21,778 nt of DNA. Origin: Ruminococcaceae bacterium UBA5413. GTDB taxonomy: Bacteria; Bacillota; Clostridia; Oscillospirales; Acutalibacteraceae. Positions 14,600 through 21,778 of the stretch are shown here, in pieces (position 1 is the stretch's first letter; every line of letters starts with the position of its first letter). The stretch spans positions 1-21,778 of the forward strand of contig DHNP01000002.1 in the NCBI GenBank assembly GCA_002409585.1, read 5' to 3'. Position numbers and translations under genes: made by a program. A model generated the notes under the pieces. That model was not told the DNA's origin and made no database searches. It saw only the letters and a list, made by a program, of their open reading frames with translations.

Positions 14600-14627
14600 A
14601 TTATATCATCTAATTATAAAAAATCAA
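14600..14627 (-). promoter_or_regulatory. Promoter for the 37-aa membrane protein (and perhaps copZA)
   Basis: On the minus strand, TTGATT (14627-14622), a 16-nt spacer and TATAAT (14605-14600). It sits about 58 bp before the small gene's ATG. The rest of 14640-14730 holds nothing I recognise. Confidence 0.7.
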
Positions 14628-14737
14628 GCTTTAATATTTTAATTGCGTTTTATGGCATATGCGGGGGGCGGCAACGTATTTTATCACGGCTTTTGTTTAT
14701 TTATCCCCGCGCATATAAATTTTATCCCGGGCATGCC

Positions 14738-14765
14738 TTGCTTTTAGGGCGTAAATGTGTACAAT
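14738..14765 (+). promoter_or_regulatory. Candidate promoter of the GH94 gene
   Basis: TTGCTT (14738-14743), a 16-nt spacer and TACAAT (14760-14765) give a leader of about 120 nt before the ATG at 14892. The leader contains a GGAGG (14768-14772) with only a six- to nine-codon frame after it, and the palindrome at 14829-14842. Confidence 0.5.
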
Positions 14766-14828
14766 ACGGAGGCGCATGTTTTATGAGGTACGTTGAAAAT
14801 AGGCGATTATAACAAATAGGAACCATAG

Positions 14829-14842
14829 CGAAAATATTTTCG
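14829..14842. promoter_or_regulatory. 14-bp perfect palindrome, candidate operator
   Basis: CGAAAATATTTTCG is a perfect dyad 50 bp before the GH94 start and downstream of the candidate promoter, where a repressor would block transcription. It resembles sugar-regulator sites in form but lacks the central CG of LacI-family operators. Confidence 0.4.
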
Positions 14843-14891
14843 TTTAAGATATTTTAAAAGGAAAATTACGCAAAAGAATAAGGGGGCAATT

Positions 14892-17279
14892 ATGCAGTAC
14901 GGATATTTTGACGCGGCCGACAGGGAGTATGTCATAACTAAACCCGACACGCCCGCGCCGTGGGCCAACTATCTCGGTTCGCCGGAGTACGGTGCGATAA
15001 TCTCAAACAACGCCGGCGGGTACAGCTTTGCAAAGTCGGGCGCCAACGGCAGGATAATAAGGTACAGGTTTAATTTTAACGACCAGCCCGGCAGGTATGT
15101 CTACATCTCCGACAGGCAGAGCGGGGATTACTGGTCGGCTTCATGGCAGCCTGTGGGCAAGCCGCTTGACAGGTTTAAGAGCGAGTGCCGCCACGGCACT
15201 TCTTACACGGTTATATCTTCGCTTTACTCCGAAATAAATACGGAAGTGCTCTACTATGTGCCGCTCGGAAAAACTTACGAGGTCTGGCGCGTAAAAATTA
15301 AAAATACCGGAAAAACCCAGCGCAGGCTGTCGGTTACGGGGTACGCGGAATTCACGTCTGAAAACAATTACGAGCAGGACGGCGTAAACCTGCAGTACAC
15401 GCAGTTCATAACGAGGACGTACTTTAAAAACAACAACATGATTTTGCAGACCGTAAACGAAAACTGCGGCAAAAAACCTGACGGCTCAAACGGCAAAGAG
15501 CGCTTTTTTGCCCTTTCGGGTTCACATGTGTCGTCATACTGCGGCGACCGTGAAAAATTCATAGGCAGCTACCGCTCTTACGCAAACCCGGCGGCCGTTG
15601 AAGCCGGCTCCTGCGGCAACACGCTCAACTACAACGGCAACTCGTGCGGGGCGCTTCAGACTGACATAACGCTTGCCCCGGGAGAAAGCCGTGAGTTCTG
15701 TTTTCTGCTCGGAATGCATCCGGAAAAGGAAGCGGAACAAATATCGGCGCGCTACGGCGATGTATCCGCAGCCAACGCCGAACTGGAAGAACTTAAGGCA
15801 TATTGGCGCTTAAAGCTCGGAAACCTTGAGGTGCATACGCCTGACGGAAATTTTGACAATATGGTGAACACGTGGAACCCCTACGAGTGCTTTATTACAT
15901 ATATATGGTCGCGCGCGGCGTCGTTCGTTTACTGCGGCCTGCGCAACGGCTACGGGTACCGTGACACCGTGCAGGATATACAGGGCATACTGCACCTTGC
16001 GCCGGAGATGGCTCTTGGCAGGCTCCGCCTCATGCTTTCGGGCCAGACGAGCAGCGGCGCCGGCCTGCCGCTCGTCGCTTTTGACCATAAACCGGGGCAT
16101 GTGAAGCTGCCGGGCGATGAGGGCTACGACTACGACCCGTACCGCGCGGACGACGCACTGTGGCTGTTTCCTACAGTATGGAAATATATATGCGAAACAG
16201 GCGATACAAAATTCCTCGGCGAAACGGTGCCGTTCGCGGATAAAGGGGAAGGCACTGTCTATGAGCATTTGAAACGCGCCGTGTCTTTCAGCCTCGGGCA
16301 CAGCGGGGCGCACGGCCTGCCCGCGGGCCTTTTTGCTGACTGGAACGACTGCCTGCGCATGGGCGAAAAGGGCGAGTCGGTTTTCGTAGCCTTTCAGCTT
16401 TATTACGCAATGGAGATACTTAAGAAATTTGCTCTGCTGAAAAAAGATACGGACTGCCTGAACACGCTTGAGAATGAATCGCTTAAGCTTAAAAATATTA
16501 TATTGGAAAACTGCTGGGACGGCGACAGGTTCATACGCGGCATACGTGACAGCGGCGAAAAAGTAGGCTCTGAAAACGATGCGGAAGCAAATATGTGGCT
16601 TAACCCCCAGTCATGGGCGGTTATAAGCGGCTGCGCCGGAAAAGAAGAATGCATAAAAGCTATGGATACGGTAGAAAAAAGGCTTAACACAAAGTACGGC
16701 GCCGCCATCATGGACCCTCCGTACAAAAACCATGCCTTTGACGGCGCAAGGATGCTCCTTTTTAACCCTTCCACAAAGGAAAACGGCGGCATCTTCTCGC
16801 AGTCGCAGGGGTGGCTGGTGCTTGCGGAGGCTCTTCTTGGGCGCGGCGGCAAGGCATTCATGTATTTTAAAGAGAACAGCCCGGCCGATATGAACGGGCA
16901 CGCCGAGATACGCAGGATAGAGCCTTACGTTTACGGGCAGTCGACTGAAGGCGGCTTCAGCCCGAATTTCGGCCGTTCACACGTACACTGGCTGACAGGA
17001 ACGGCAACGACTATGATGGTGGGCTGTGTCGAGGGCATACTCGGCCTGAGGCCGGCAATAGACGGCATTGTCATATGCCCGTCAGTGCCGTCAGGATGGA
17101 AAAGCTTTACGATGAAAAAGGTATTCCGCGGAAAGGTCCTCAACATAACAGTCAAAAATCCTTACGGGGCGCAGGGCGGCAAGGCCGTGGCAGAACTTAA
17201 CGGCGAAAAACTCGGCGGCGATTTTATACCTGCCGCAAAACTTGAAGCGGTAAACGACGTAACCGTCACGATGATGTAA
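14892..17279 (+). CDS. GH94 glycoside phosphorylase (cellobiose/chitobiose phosphorylase family)
   Basis: It would split a beta-linked disaccharide with phosphate to give a sugar 1-phosphate and a free sugar in the cytosol. At 795 aa it is full length for the family. The N-terminus (FDAADREYVITKPDTPAPWANYLGSPEYGAIISNNAGGYSF) is the GH94 super-sandwich start. The (alpha/alpha)6 barrel carries GYRDTVQD (Arg357-Asp358), the general-acid region ADWNDCL (Asp483/Asp486) and the phosphate-binding WLTGTA (700-705). AAGGGGG lies 5 nt before the ATG. It resembles N,N'-diacetylchitobiose and cellobiose phosphorylases about equally, so the substrate is not fixed; laminaribiose is another option. It stands alone with its own promoter and terminator, with no sugar transporter or phosphoglucomutase beside it. 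Confidence 0.9.
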   Translation: MQYGYFDAADREYVITKPDTPAPWANYLGSPEYGAIISNNAGGYSFAKSGANGRIIRYRFNFNDQPGRYVYISDRQSGDYWSASWQPVGKPLDRFKSECRHGTSYTVISSLYSEINTEVLYYVPLGKTYEVWRVKIKNTGKTQRRLSVTGYAEFTSENNYEQDGVNLQYTQFITRTYFKNNNMILQTVNENCGKKPDGSNGKERFFALSGSHVSSYCGDREKFIGSYRSYANPAAVEAGSCGNTLNYNGNSCGALQTDITLAPGESREFCFLLGMHPEKEAEQISARYGDVSAANAELEELKAYWRLKLGNLEVHTPDGNFDNMVNTWNPYECFITYIWSRAASFVYCGLRNGYGYRDTVQDIQGILHLAPEMALGRLRLMLSGQTSSGAGLPLVAFDHKPGHVKLPGDEGYDYDPYRADDALWLFPTVWKYICETGDTKFLGETVPFADKGEGTVYEHLKRAVSFSLGHSGAHGLPAGLFADWNDCLRMGEKGESVFVAFQLYYAMEILKKFALLKKDTDCLNTLENESLKLKNIILENCWDGDRFIRGIRDSGEKVGSENDAEANMWLNPQSWAVISGCAGKEECIKAMDTVEKRLNTKYGAAIMDPPYKNHAFDGARMLLFNPSTKENGGIFSQSQGWLVLAEALLGRGGKAFMYFKENSPADMNGHAEIRRIEPYVYGQSTEGGFSPNFGRSHVHWLTGTATTMMVGCVEGILGLRPAIDGIVICPSVPSGWKSFTMKKVFRGKVLNITVKNPYGAQGGKAVAELNGEKLGGDFIPAAKLEAVNDVTVTMM

Positions 17280-17303
17280 TCTATGGGCGTATAAAAGGGG
17301 AAC

Positions 17304-17331
17304 GCCGCCGGAGAAAACCGGCGGCATTTTT
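17304..17331 (+). terminator. Intrinsic terminator of the GH94 gene
   Basis: An 8-bp GC stem (GCCGCCGG, 17304-17311 with 17318-17325) with a 6-nt loop is followed by ATTTTT, 25 nt after the stop. Confidence 0.92.
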
Positions 17332-17543
17332 GACGGAACCCGGCATATTGGCGTATTAAAATATTATTATATACAATATGCAATTTATTTTTCAAAAAAT
17401 TCATAGTGAGCGCCGCGCTGCCAAAAAACGGGTTTACGATAAGGCTAAAAATTAATAGGCAGTTAATATATGTTTATCTGCCGTAAGATATAATAATAAT
17501 AATACCGGAGCGAAGGTAAAAAAACTTAAATGGAAGGTCTTTA

Positions 17544-18041
17544 ATGAACCAGTTTGTACAGCAGATAATAAACCTTTTCGGCGGCGCTTATCCTGAAACC
17601 ATCATATTTTTGATTTCAACGCTGCCTGTGCTTGAGCTGCGCGGCGGTATGCTTGCGGCGGGGCTTTTAGGCGTTGACATGGCGAGGGCCGTCATCATAT
17701 GCCTTGCCGGTACCGTTCTGCCGGTGCCGTTTATCCTACTGTTTTTTAAAAAAATAATGGAGTGGCTTAAAAATACGCGATTTGTTAAAACGGTGCGGAA
17801 AATTGAGGGAAAGCTTGCTGAAAAAAGCAAAGAAGTGGAAAAGTACAAGACGCTGGGCCTGTTTGTTTTTGTGGCGACGCCGCTGCCGGGCACAGGCGCA
17901 TGGAGCGGCGCGATGGTCGCGGCCCTTATGGGCATGGAGTTTAAGCACGCGCTGCTTTCAGTTGCGGCAGGCTCAGCCGTCGCGGACATTATGATGTGCG
18001 TTGTGTCGTACGGCGTCCTTGGACAGGTCTGGCAGAGATGA
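17544..18041 (+). CDS. COG2426-type small multidrug export family membrane protein
   Basis: This is a 165-aa integral membrane protein of the Sm_multidrug_ex family. Segments at about 15-42, 48-67, 103-125 and 133-160 are hydrophobic; a basic, charged stretch (KKIMEWLKNTRFVKTVRKIEGKLAEKSKEVEKYK, about 68-101) lies between. The family hallmarks are LPVLELRGGMLAA near residue 27 and ATPLPGTGAWSGAMVAALMG near 111. The name reflects database tradition; the transported substrate is not established. GGAAGG lies 6 nt before the ATG and TATAAT at 17489-17494 could be the -10 box. Its stop overlaps the next start (ATGA), indicating translational coupling to a flavoprotein. Confidence 0.88.
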   Translation: MNQFVQQIINLFGGAYPETIIFLISTLPVLELRGGMLAAGLLGVDMARAVIICLAGTVLPVPFILLFFKKIMEWLKNTRFVKTVRKIEGKLAEKSKEVEKYKTLGLFVFVATPLPGTGAWSGAMVAALMGMEFKHALLSVAAGSAVADIMMCVVSYGVLGQVWQR

Positions 18042-19279
18042 AGATATATGACATAGCGGTCATAGGCGGCGGTGCTTCAGGCCTGATGGCGGCGGTTTCG
18101 GCGGCTGCTGAGTGCAGGCGGCTTTCGAAGCCCGCAAGCATAGCCGTGCTTGAAAAAAACGCCCGCGCCGGCAAAAAAATACTTATGACCGGAAACGGGC
18201 GCTGCAACCTTACGAACACCGGAGTAAACGTAAAAGCGTACAGGGGCGACACTGGCCTTTTAAAGCCTGTACTGAACAAATATCCTGCCGAAAGGGTAGT
18301 GGATATTTTTAAAAGCATGGGGCTTTTATGCCGCGAAACGGACGGCGGCAGGGTTTACCCGTACAATATGCAGGCGTCATCGGTGCTTAATATACTGCTC
18401 CGCAGGATGGAATCTTACGGCGTAGAAATGGTTTGCGGGTTCGATGTGGACGGTGTTAAAAAAAGCGGAGACGGTTTTACCGTTTCATCGCAGGACGGCA
18501 GCGCCGCCGCAAAAAAGCTTATTTTCGCTTTCGGCGGCATGGCGTGCCCGCAGTCAGGCTCGGACGGCAAGTGCTTTTCAGTGCTTAAGCCGCTCGGGCA
18601 TAAGACGACAAAGCTTTTTCCGTCTCTGGTGCAGGTAAAAACGGACTTAAAGCTTGTAAGGCCGCTTAAAGGCGTGCGCAGTCTGGCGGAGGCGTCCTTT
18701 TGCGCGGGCGGCAAGCGCGTGAAAAGCGAAAAGGGCGAAGTCCAGTTTACAGAAAGCGGCCTTTCGGGCATATGCGTCTTTGACCTTGCACGCCTTGCGG
18801 GTGAGTACGGCAATGAAACTAAACCGTATATAAGCCTTGACCTTATGCCGGAATATACGCGGGACGATATCGCCGCGTTTTTACAAAAAGAATGTTACGA
18901 AATGCCGGAGCTTCCAGCCGGACGCCTTGCGGACGGATTTTTAAACAAGGCTCTCGGCACGGAGGTAATTAAACGCGCCATAAGTGATGTTTCGGCGCCG
19001 GCCGGAAAACTTACCGCAGACGGGATCCGCCGCGCCGCCGGTACGGTAAAGGGGCTGGACTTTCCCGTGGACGGCACGCTTTCGTGGGATAAGGCGCAGG
19101 TGACCGCGGGAGGGGTCCCTTTGCGCGAGGTAAACACGGACATGTCGTCAAAAGCCTGCGGCGGGGTTTACCTTTGCGGCGAACTTTTAAACGTGGACGG
19201 CATTTGCGGCGGGGATAACCTACACTGGGCATTTGCGAGCGGCGACATGGCGGGGCGGTCGGCGGCGCGCGGCCTGTAA
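18038..19279 (+). CDS. HI0933/YhiN-family FAD-dependent oxidoreductase
   Basis: This is a 413-aa flavoprotein. The N-terminal Rossmann motif is DIAVIGGGASGLMAA (5-19), followed by the family signature MTGNGRCNLTN (50-60) and a C-terminal FAD-binding segment ending CGGVYLCGELLNVDGICGGDNLHWAFASG. The start is the ATG at 18038, inside the previous gene's last codon with a 4-nt ATGA overlap; a longer reading only repeats the exporter's C-terminus in another frame. Relatives are annotated as NAD(P)/FAD-dependent oxidoreductases, aminoacetone oxidase-like or BaiN-like; the physiological reaction is unproven. The tight coupling to the membrane protein is the most informative context. Confidence 0.92.
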   Translation: MKIYDIAVIGGGASGLMAAVSAAAECRRLSKPASIAVLEKNARAGKKILMTGNGRCNLTNTGVNVKAYRGDTGLLKPVLNKYPAERVVDIFKSMGLLCRETDGGRVYPYNMQASSVLNILLRRMESYGVEMVCGFDVDGVKKSGDGFTVSSQDGSAAAKKLIFAFGGMACPQSGSDGKCFSVLKPLGHKTTKLFPSLVQVKTDLKLVRPLKGVRSLAEASFCAGGKRVKSEKGEVQFTESGLSGICVFDLARLAGEYGNETKPYISLDLMPEYTRDDIAAFLQKECYEMPELPAGRLADGFLNKALGTEVIKRAISDVSAPAGKLTADGIRRAAGTVKGLDFPVDGTLSWDKAQVTAGGVPLREVNTDMSSKACGGVYLCGELLNVDGICGGDNLHWAFASGDMAGRSAARGL

Positions 19280-19333
19280 GTTTTATATCATACATTACAT
19301 ATTTTTTAACGATTGACGGGAACAGGGGAGAGC

Positions 19334-20923
19334 ATGTACAGGATTTCGGATATAAGCATTGGCCTGGACGGTACGGAGGATGACCTTAAAAAGAAAGCGG
19401 CAAAGCGCCTTAACGTACCGGTGGATAAGATAAAATCGCTTAAGCTTTATAAAAAGTCGGTTGACGCGCGCAAAAAGGGCAGCATCCGCTTCATATGTAC
19501 GGTGGATGCTGAGTGCGGCTGCGTAAGGGAACCTGCCGGGGCTAAAATCAAAAAAGCGGAGCCTTACCGCTATGCTGTGCCCGCCGGCGTAAAGCCCGCA
19601 AAGCGCCCTGTAGTCGTCGGCTTTGGGCCGGCGGGCATGTTTTCGGCGCTTGTCCTCGCCGAAGCCGGGCAGGAACCCATAGTTATAGAACGCGGCTGCG
19701 ACGTTGACACCCGCAGAAAGCAGGTCGGGCTTTTTTTTAGTACAGGAAAACTCGATACGGAAAGCAACGTGCAGTTCGGCGAGGGCGGAGCGGGCACGTT
19801 TTCGGACGGCAAGCTCAACACGGGGACTAAAGACGTGCGCGTGCGCGCGGTACTGCAGGCGTTTGCAGAAGCCGGCGCGCCGGAAGAAATACTGTACCTT
19901 GCAAAGCCGCACATCGGCACGGACAAACTGCCGCCTGTTGTAAAAAATATACGCCGACGCATAATACAGCTCGGCGGCGAAGTGCGTTTTGAAAGCAAAA
20001 TGACAAAGATCCTTCAAAAAGGAGGCTCTGTATCTGGCGTTGAAGTGGAAGCGCGGGGCGCCGGCGCCTATGAGATAGAGACAGGCAGCGTCGTTATGGC
20101 GCTTGGCCACAGTGCCCGCGACACGCTTGAGATGCTTTGCTCGCTCGGGCTTATGATGGAACCGAAGGCGTTTTCGGTAGGGGCGAGGATAGAGCACCCG
20201 CAGTACATGATAGACAGTGCGCAGTACGGAAAATCTGCCGGCGACCCGCGCCTTGGCGCCGCCGACTACAAACTTGCCGTACACCTTAAAAACGGGCGCG
20301 GCGTCTATACTTTCTGCATGTGCCCCGGCGGGACTGTAGCGGCGGCCGCAAGCGAGGAAAACAGGCTTGCGACTAACGGCATGAGCAGCTTTGCAAGGGA
20401 CGGCGCCAACGCCAATTCGGCTCTTTTAGTCGGGGTTGCGCCCGGCGACTTTGGCGGCGGCGGCCCGCTTGCGGGCATGTACTTCCAAAGGAAGCTCGAA
20501 GAAAAGGCCTTTATGCTCGGAGGAGGAAATTACCGCGCTCCGGTGCAGCGCGTTGAGGACTTCCTTTTAAAGCGCGCATCTGAAAGCACAGGCGGAGTAA
20601 AACCGTCGTACCCCATAGGCGTAACCCCATGCTCGCTTGACGCGTGCCTCCCACCGTTCATAACGGATTCCATGCGCGAAGGGATAAAGCTTATGGACAG
20701 AAAGCTGCCGGGTTTTGCGTATCCGGATGCGGTGCTGACCGCCGTAGAAAGCCGCAGCTCCTCACCGGTGCGTGTGACGCGCGGCGCGGACATGCAGTCG
20801 CTGTCGCTGCGTGGGCTTTATCCGTGCGGCGAAGGCGCTGGTTATGCTGGCGGCATAGTTTCGGCGGCTGTCGACGGCATAAAATGCGCTGAAAAAATAT
20901 TGGCAGCGTCCGCTGAAAAGTAA
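19334..20923 (+). CDS. COG2509-type FAD-dependent dehydrogenase
   Basis: This is a 529-aa flavoprotein. The ATG at 19334 has AGGGGAG just upstream; a TTG seven codons earlier is less likely. Residues 1-70 form a small alpha/beta N-terminal domain rich in lysine (ISDISIGLDGTEDDLKKKAAKRL). PVVVGFGPAGMFSALVLAEAG (about 90-110) is the dinucleotide-binding motif, and VQFGEGGAGTFSDGKLNTG (about 150-170) is the conserved COG2509 block. YPCGEGAGYAGGIVSAAVDG near residue 500 closes the FAD site. Members are common in Clostridia and uncharacterised. It begins 54 nt after the HI0933 gene and is probably co-transcribed. No good terminator is visible before the convergent tetR gene. Confidence 0.9.
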   Translation: MYRISDISIGLDGTEDDLKKKAAKRLNVPVDKIKSLKLYKKSVDARKKGSIRFICTVDAECGCVREPAGAKIKKAEPYRYAVPAGVKPAKRPVVVGFGPAGMFSALVLAEAGQEPIVIERGCDVDTRRKQVGLFFSTGKLDTESNVQFGEGGAGTFSDGKLNTGTKDVRVRAVLQAFAEAGAPEEILYLAKPHIGTDKLPPVVKNIRRRIIQLGGEVRFESKMTKILQKGGSVSGVEVEARGAGAYEIETGSVVMALGHSARDTLEMLCSLGLMMEPKAFSVGARIEHPQYMIDSAQYGKSAGDPRLGAADYKLAVHLKNGRGVYTFCMCPGGTVAAAASEENRLATNGMSSFARDGANANSALLVGVAPGDFGGGGPLAGMYFQRKLEEKAFMLGGGNYRAPVQRVEDFLLKRASESTGGVKPSYPIGVTPCSLDACLPPFITDSMREGIKLMDRKLPGFAYPDAVLTAVESRSSSPVRVTRGADMQSLSLRGLYPCGEGAGYAGGIVSAAVDGIKCAEKILAASAEK

Positions 20924-21004
20924 CGGGCGCTGCCGGTAAAGGGTATAAAGCCTATGCTTAATTTTGCTCGGAGTATATAAAGCCCGCGGGCGATGCGCTT
21001 AAAG

Positions 21005-21577
21005 TTACTTTTTAAGTATATCTACGAGCCATCTGCTTTCAGGCATGGGAAAGCCGGGGAAGCATACTACGTTTTCAGCGGCGCTTTCTATGGCTGAGAA
21101 GAAGCAGAGTGCAAGGGCGCGCGGGTTTCCGCCTTTGATTTCACCGGCTTTTTGGCCGGCCTCTATAAGCGGGGTAAGTTCGTCTACGATGTTTAGGTTT
21201 TTAATTACCGCTTTCATTTCATCAGTAAGGTAGTCGGCGTAGAGCGCCTGCTTAGTCAGCAGGAAAACCTTAGCGGTGGTGGGCGAAACGGCAAAGTAAG
21301 AGAGCAGCGACTCGGCAATCTCACTGAAAACCTGTATCGGCGGCAGCGGCATCTGCGTGTACTCTTTTATCATACGCACCGCGTCGAGAGCCGTTTCCAG
21401 GTGGGCTATGTAAAGATCCTCTTTGCTTTTGAAGTAATGGAACATCAGGCCGGAGCTTATGCCTATTTTTTTGGAAATGCCGCGCGTGCTTGTTCCGGTG
21501 TAGCCGTGCCTTACGAAAAGGTCGAGGCTTACGTCGAGAATCTGCTGCCTGCGTGAGACTTTTTTCTGTTCCTTCAT
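21005..21577 (-). CDS. TetR/AcrR-family transcriptional regulator
   Basis: This is a 190-aa DNA-binding repressor. Residues about 10-56 are the TetR helix-turn-helix: RQQILDVSLDLFVRHGYTGTSTRGISKKIGISSGLMFHYFKSKEDLY. The C-terminal ligand domain is variable and gives no hint of the inducer. The ATG at 21577 has only a weak GGTG-like site, but the upstream promoter and the domain boundary support it. It is convergent with the flavoprotein cluster. Its targets may be itself or a gene beyond the right edge, given the palindrome at 21666-21684. Confidence 0.93.
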   Translation of the reverse strand: MKEQKKVSRRQQILDVSLDLFVRHGYTGTSTRGISKKIGISSGLMFHYFKSKEDLYIAHLETALDAVRMIKEYTQMPLPPIQVFSEIAESLLSYFAVSPTTAKVFLLTKQALYADYLTDEMKAVIKNLNIVDELTPLIEAGQKAGEIKGGNPRALALCFFSAIESAAENVVCFPGFPMPESRWLVDILKK

Positions 21578-21619
21578 CAGTTTACACCGCCATATCGTAT
21601 TTTAGATAATTATAAACAA

Positions 21620-21648
21620 ATTATATAATGTATGGAAACTTTTTTCAA
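21620..21648 (-). promoter_or_regulatory. Promoter of the TetR gene
   Basis: On the minus strand, TTGAAA (21648-21643), a 17-nt spacer and TATAAT (21625-21620), about 43 bp before the ATG. Confidence 0.88.
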
Positions 21649-21665
21649 TCTTTATTTGATACTTG

Positions 21666-21684
21666 TTTAACATATAATGTTAAA
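21666..21684. promoter_or_regulatory. 19-bp inverted repeat, candidate TetR operator
   Basis: Perfect 8-bp arms TTTAACAT and ATGTTAAA flank a 3-bp centre. It lies 18 bp upstream of the tetR -35 box. The size fits a TetR-family operator; which promoter it controls is unclear. Confidence 0.55.
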
Positions 21685-21714
21685 GTTATACAAAGGCAGA
21701 CGCTTAAACTGGTA

Positions 21715-21758
21715 TAAAAAAGTCCCGCCGCGCACTTTTTAAAGTGACGGCGGGACTT
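21715..21758 (-). terminator. Intrinsic terminator of a gene beyond the right edge
   Basis: An 11-bp stem (AAGTCCCGCCG, 21720-21730 with 21748-21758) with an inner CAC/GTG pair is followed on the minus strand by six T residues. A minus-strand TGA at 21760-21758, preceded by an open frame to the edge (ending GVLSSG), could be the stop of that gene. Confidence 0.85.
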
Positions 21759-21778
21759 CAGCCTGAAGACAAAACGCC

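Noticed and set aside
14417..14812. Open frames on the plus strand upstream of the GH94 gene
   Set aside because: They overlap the minus-strand small membrane gene and promoters, and have no ribosome site or protein-like pattern.
14776..14812. Tiny frames after GGAGG at 14768-14772
   Set aside because: The frames are only six to nine codons and have no protein-like character; at most a relic or leader.
19295..20284. 329-codon open frame on the minus strand
   Set aside because: It is antisense to the COG2509 flavoprotein, rich in Arg/Phe/His/Tyr from GC-skewed codons, and has no recognisable motif.
20982..20991. GCCCGCGGGC palindrome between the flavoprotein and tetR
   Set aside because: It has no loop and no T-tract, so it cannot be supported as a terminator or operator.

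Overview
The window looks like a chromosomal segment of an anaerobic, monoderm Clostridia-type Firmicute, probably a gut Oscillospiraceae/Ruminococcaceae relative. The basis is a leucine-specific T-box leader, TTGACA/TATAAT promoters, AGGAGG-type ribosome sites, an anaerobe's oxygen-defence set (rubrerythrin, desulfoferrodoxin), lipoprotein and sortless surface proteins, and GC-rich genes separated by very AT-rich spacers. I see no rRNA, tRNA, CRISPR array, insertion sequence, phage gene or origin.

Layout. (1) 193-3387, minus strand: a leucine biosynthesis unit, strong promoter > T-box riboswitch with terminator > leuA > leuB. leuC and leuD are not adjacent. A short decayed gene end lies upstream (3439-3559). 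(2) 3701-9054, plus strand: a five-gene MacAB-like exporter operon: membrane-anchored adaptor with a very long coiled coil, FtsX/MacB permease with an in-frame Gly/Met/Pro/Gln-rich repeat, Gly-rich lipoprotein, ABC ATPase, and a secreted Ig-like (BIG2) protein. It ends at a bidirectional terminator. (3) 9087-10762, minus strand: rubrerythrin, desulfoferrodoxin and a glutathione-peroxidase-family protein, an oxidative stress block. (4) 10763-11275: a 0.5-kb stretch with no recognisable gene, containing a GC-rich island. (5) 11276-11862, minus strand: a VOC/glyoxalase-fold protein with its own promoter and possibly a 38-codon upstream ORF. (6) 11875-14627, minus strand: copper homeostasis, a 37-aa membrane peptide, CopZ-like chaperone and CopA-type P1B-ATPase, ending at a strong terminator. 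(7) 14738-17331, plus strand: a stand-alone GH94 glycoside phosphorylase with its own promoter, a 14-bp palindrome and a terminator. (8) 17544-20923, plus strand: a COG2426 small membrane exporter translationally coupled to an HI0933-type flavoprotein, followed by a COG2509-type FAD dehydrogenase. (9) 21005-21684, minus strand: a TetR regulator with a strong promoter and a 19-bp operator-like palindrome; a terminator at the right edge belongs to a gene outside the window.

The best candidate for a little-described system is the exporter operon. Its permease and lipoprotein share Gly-rich MPQ-containing low-complexity segments, the adaptor is far longer than a normal HlyD/MacA adaptor although no outer membrane is expected, and two exported accessory proteins are built into the operon. 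The other points worth attention are the unlabelled small genes, the GC-rich island at 10.9-11.15 kb, and the COG2426 + two-flavoprotein cluster. All functional statements come from reading motifs by eye; no database search was run.
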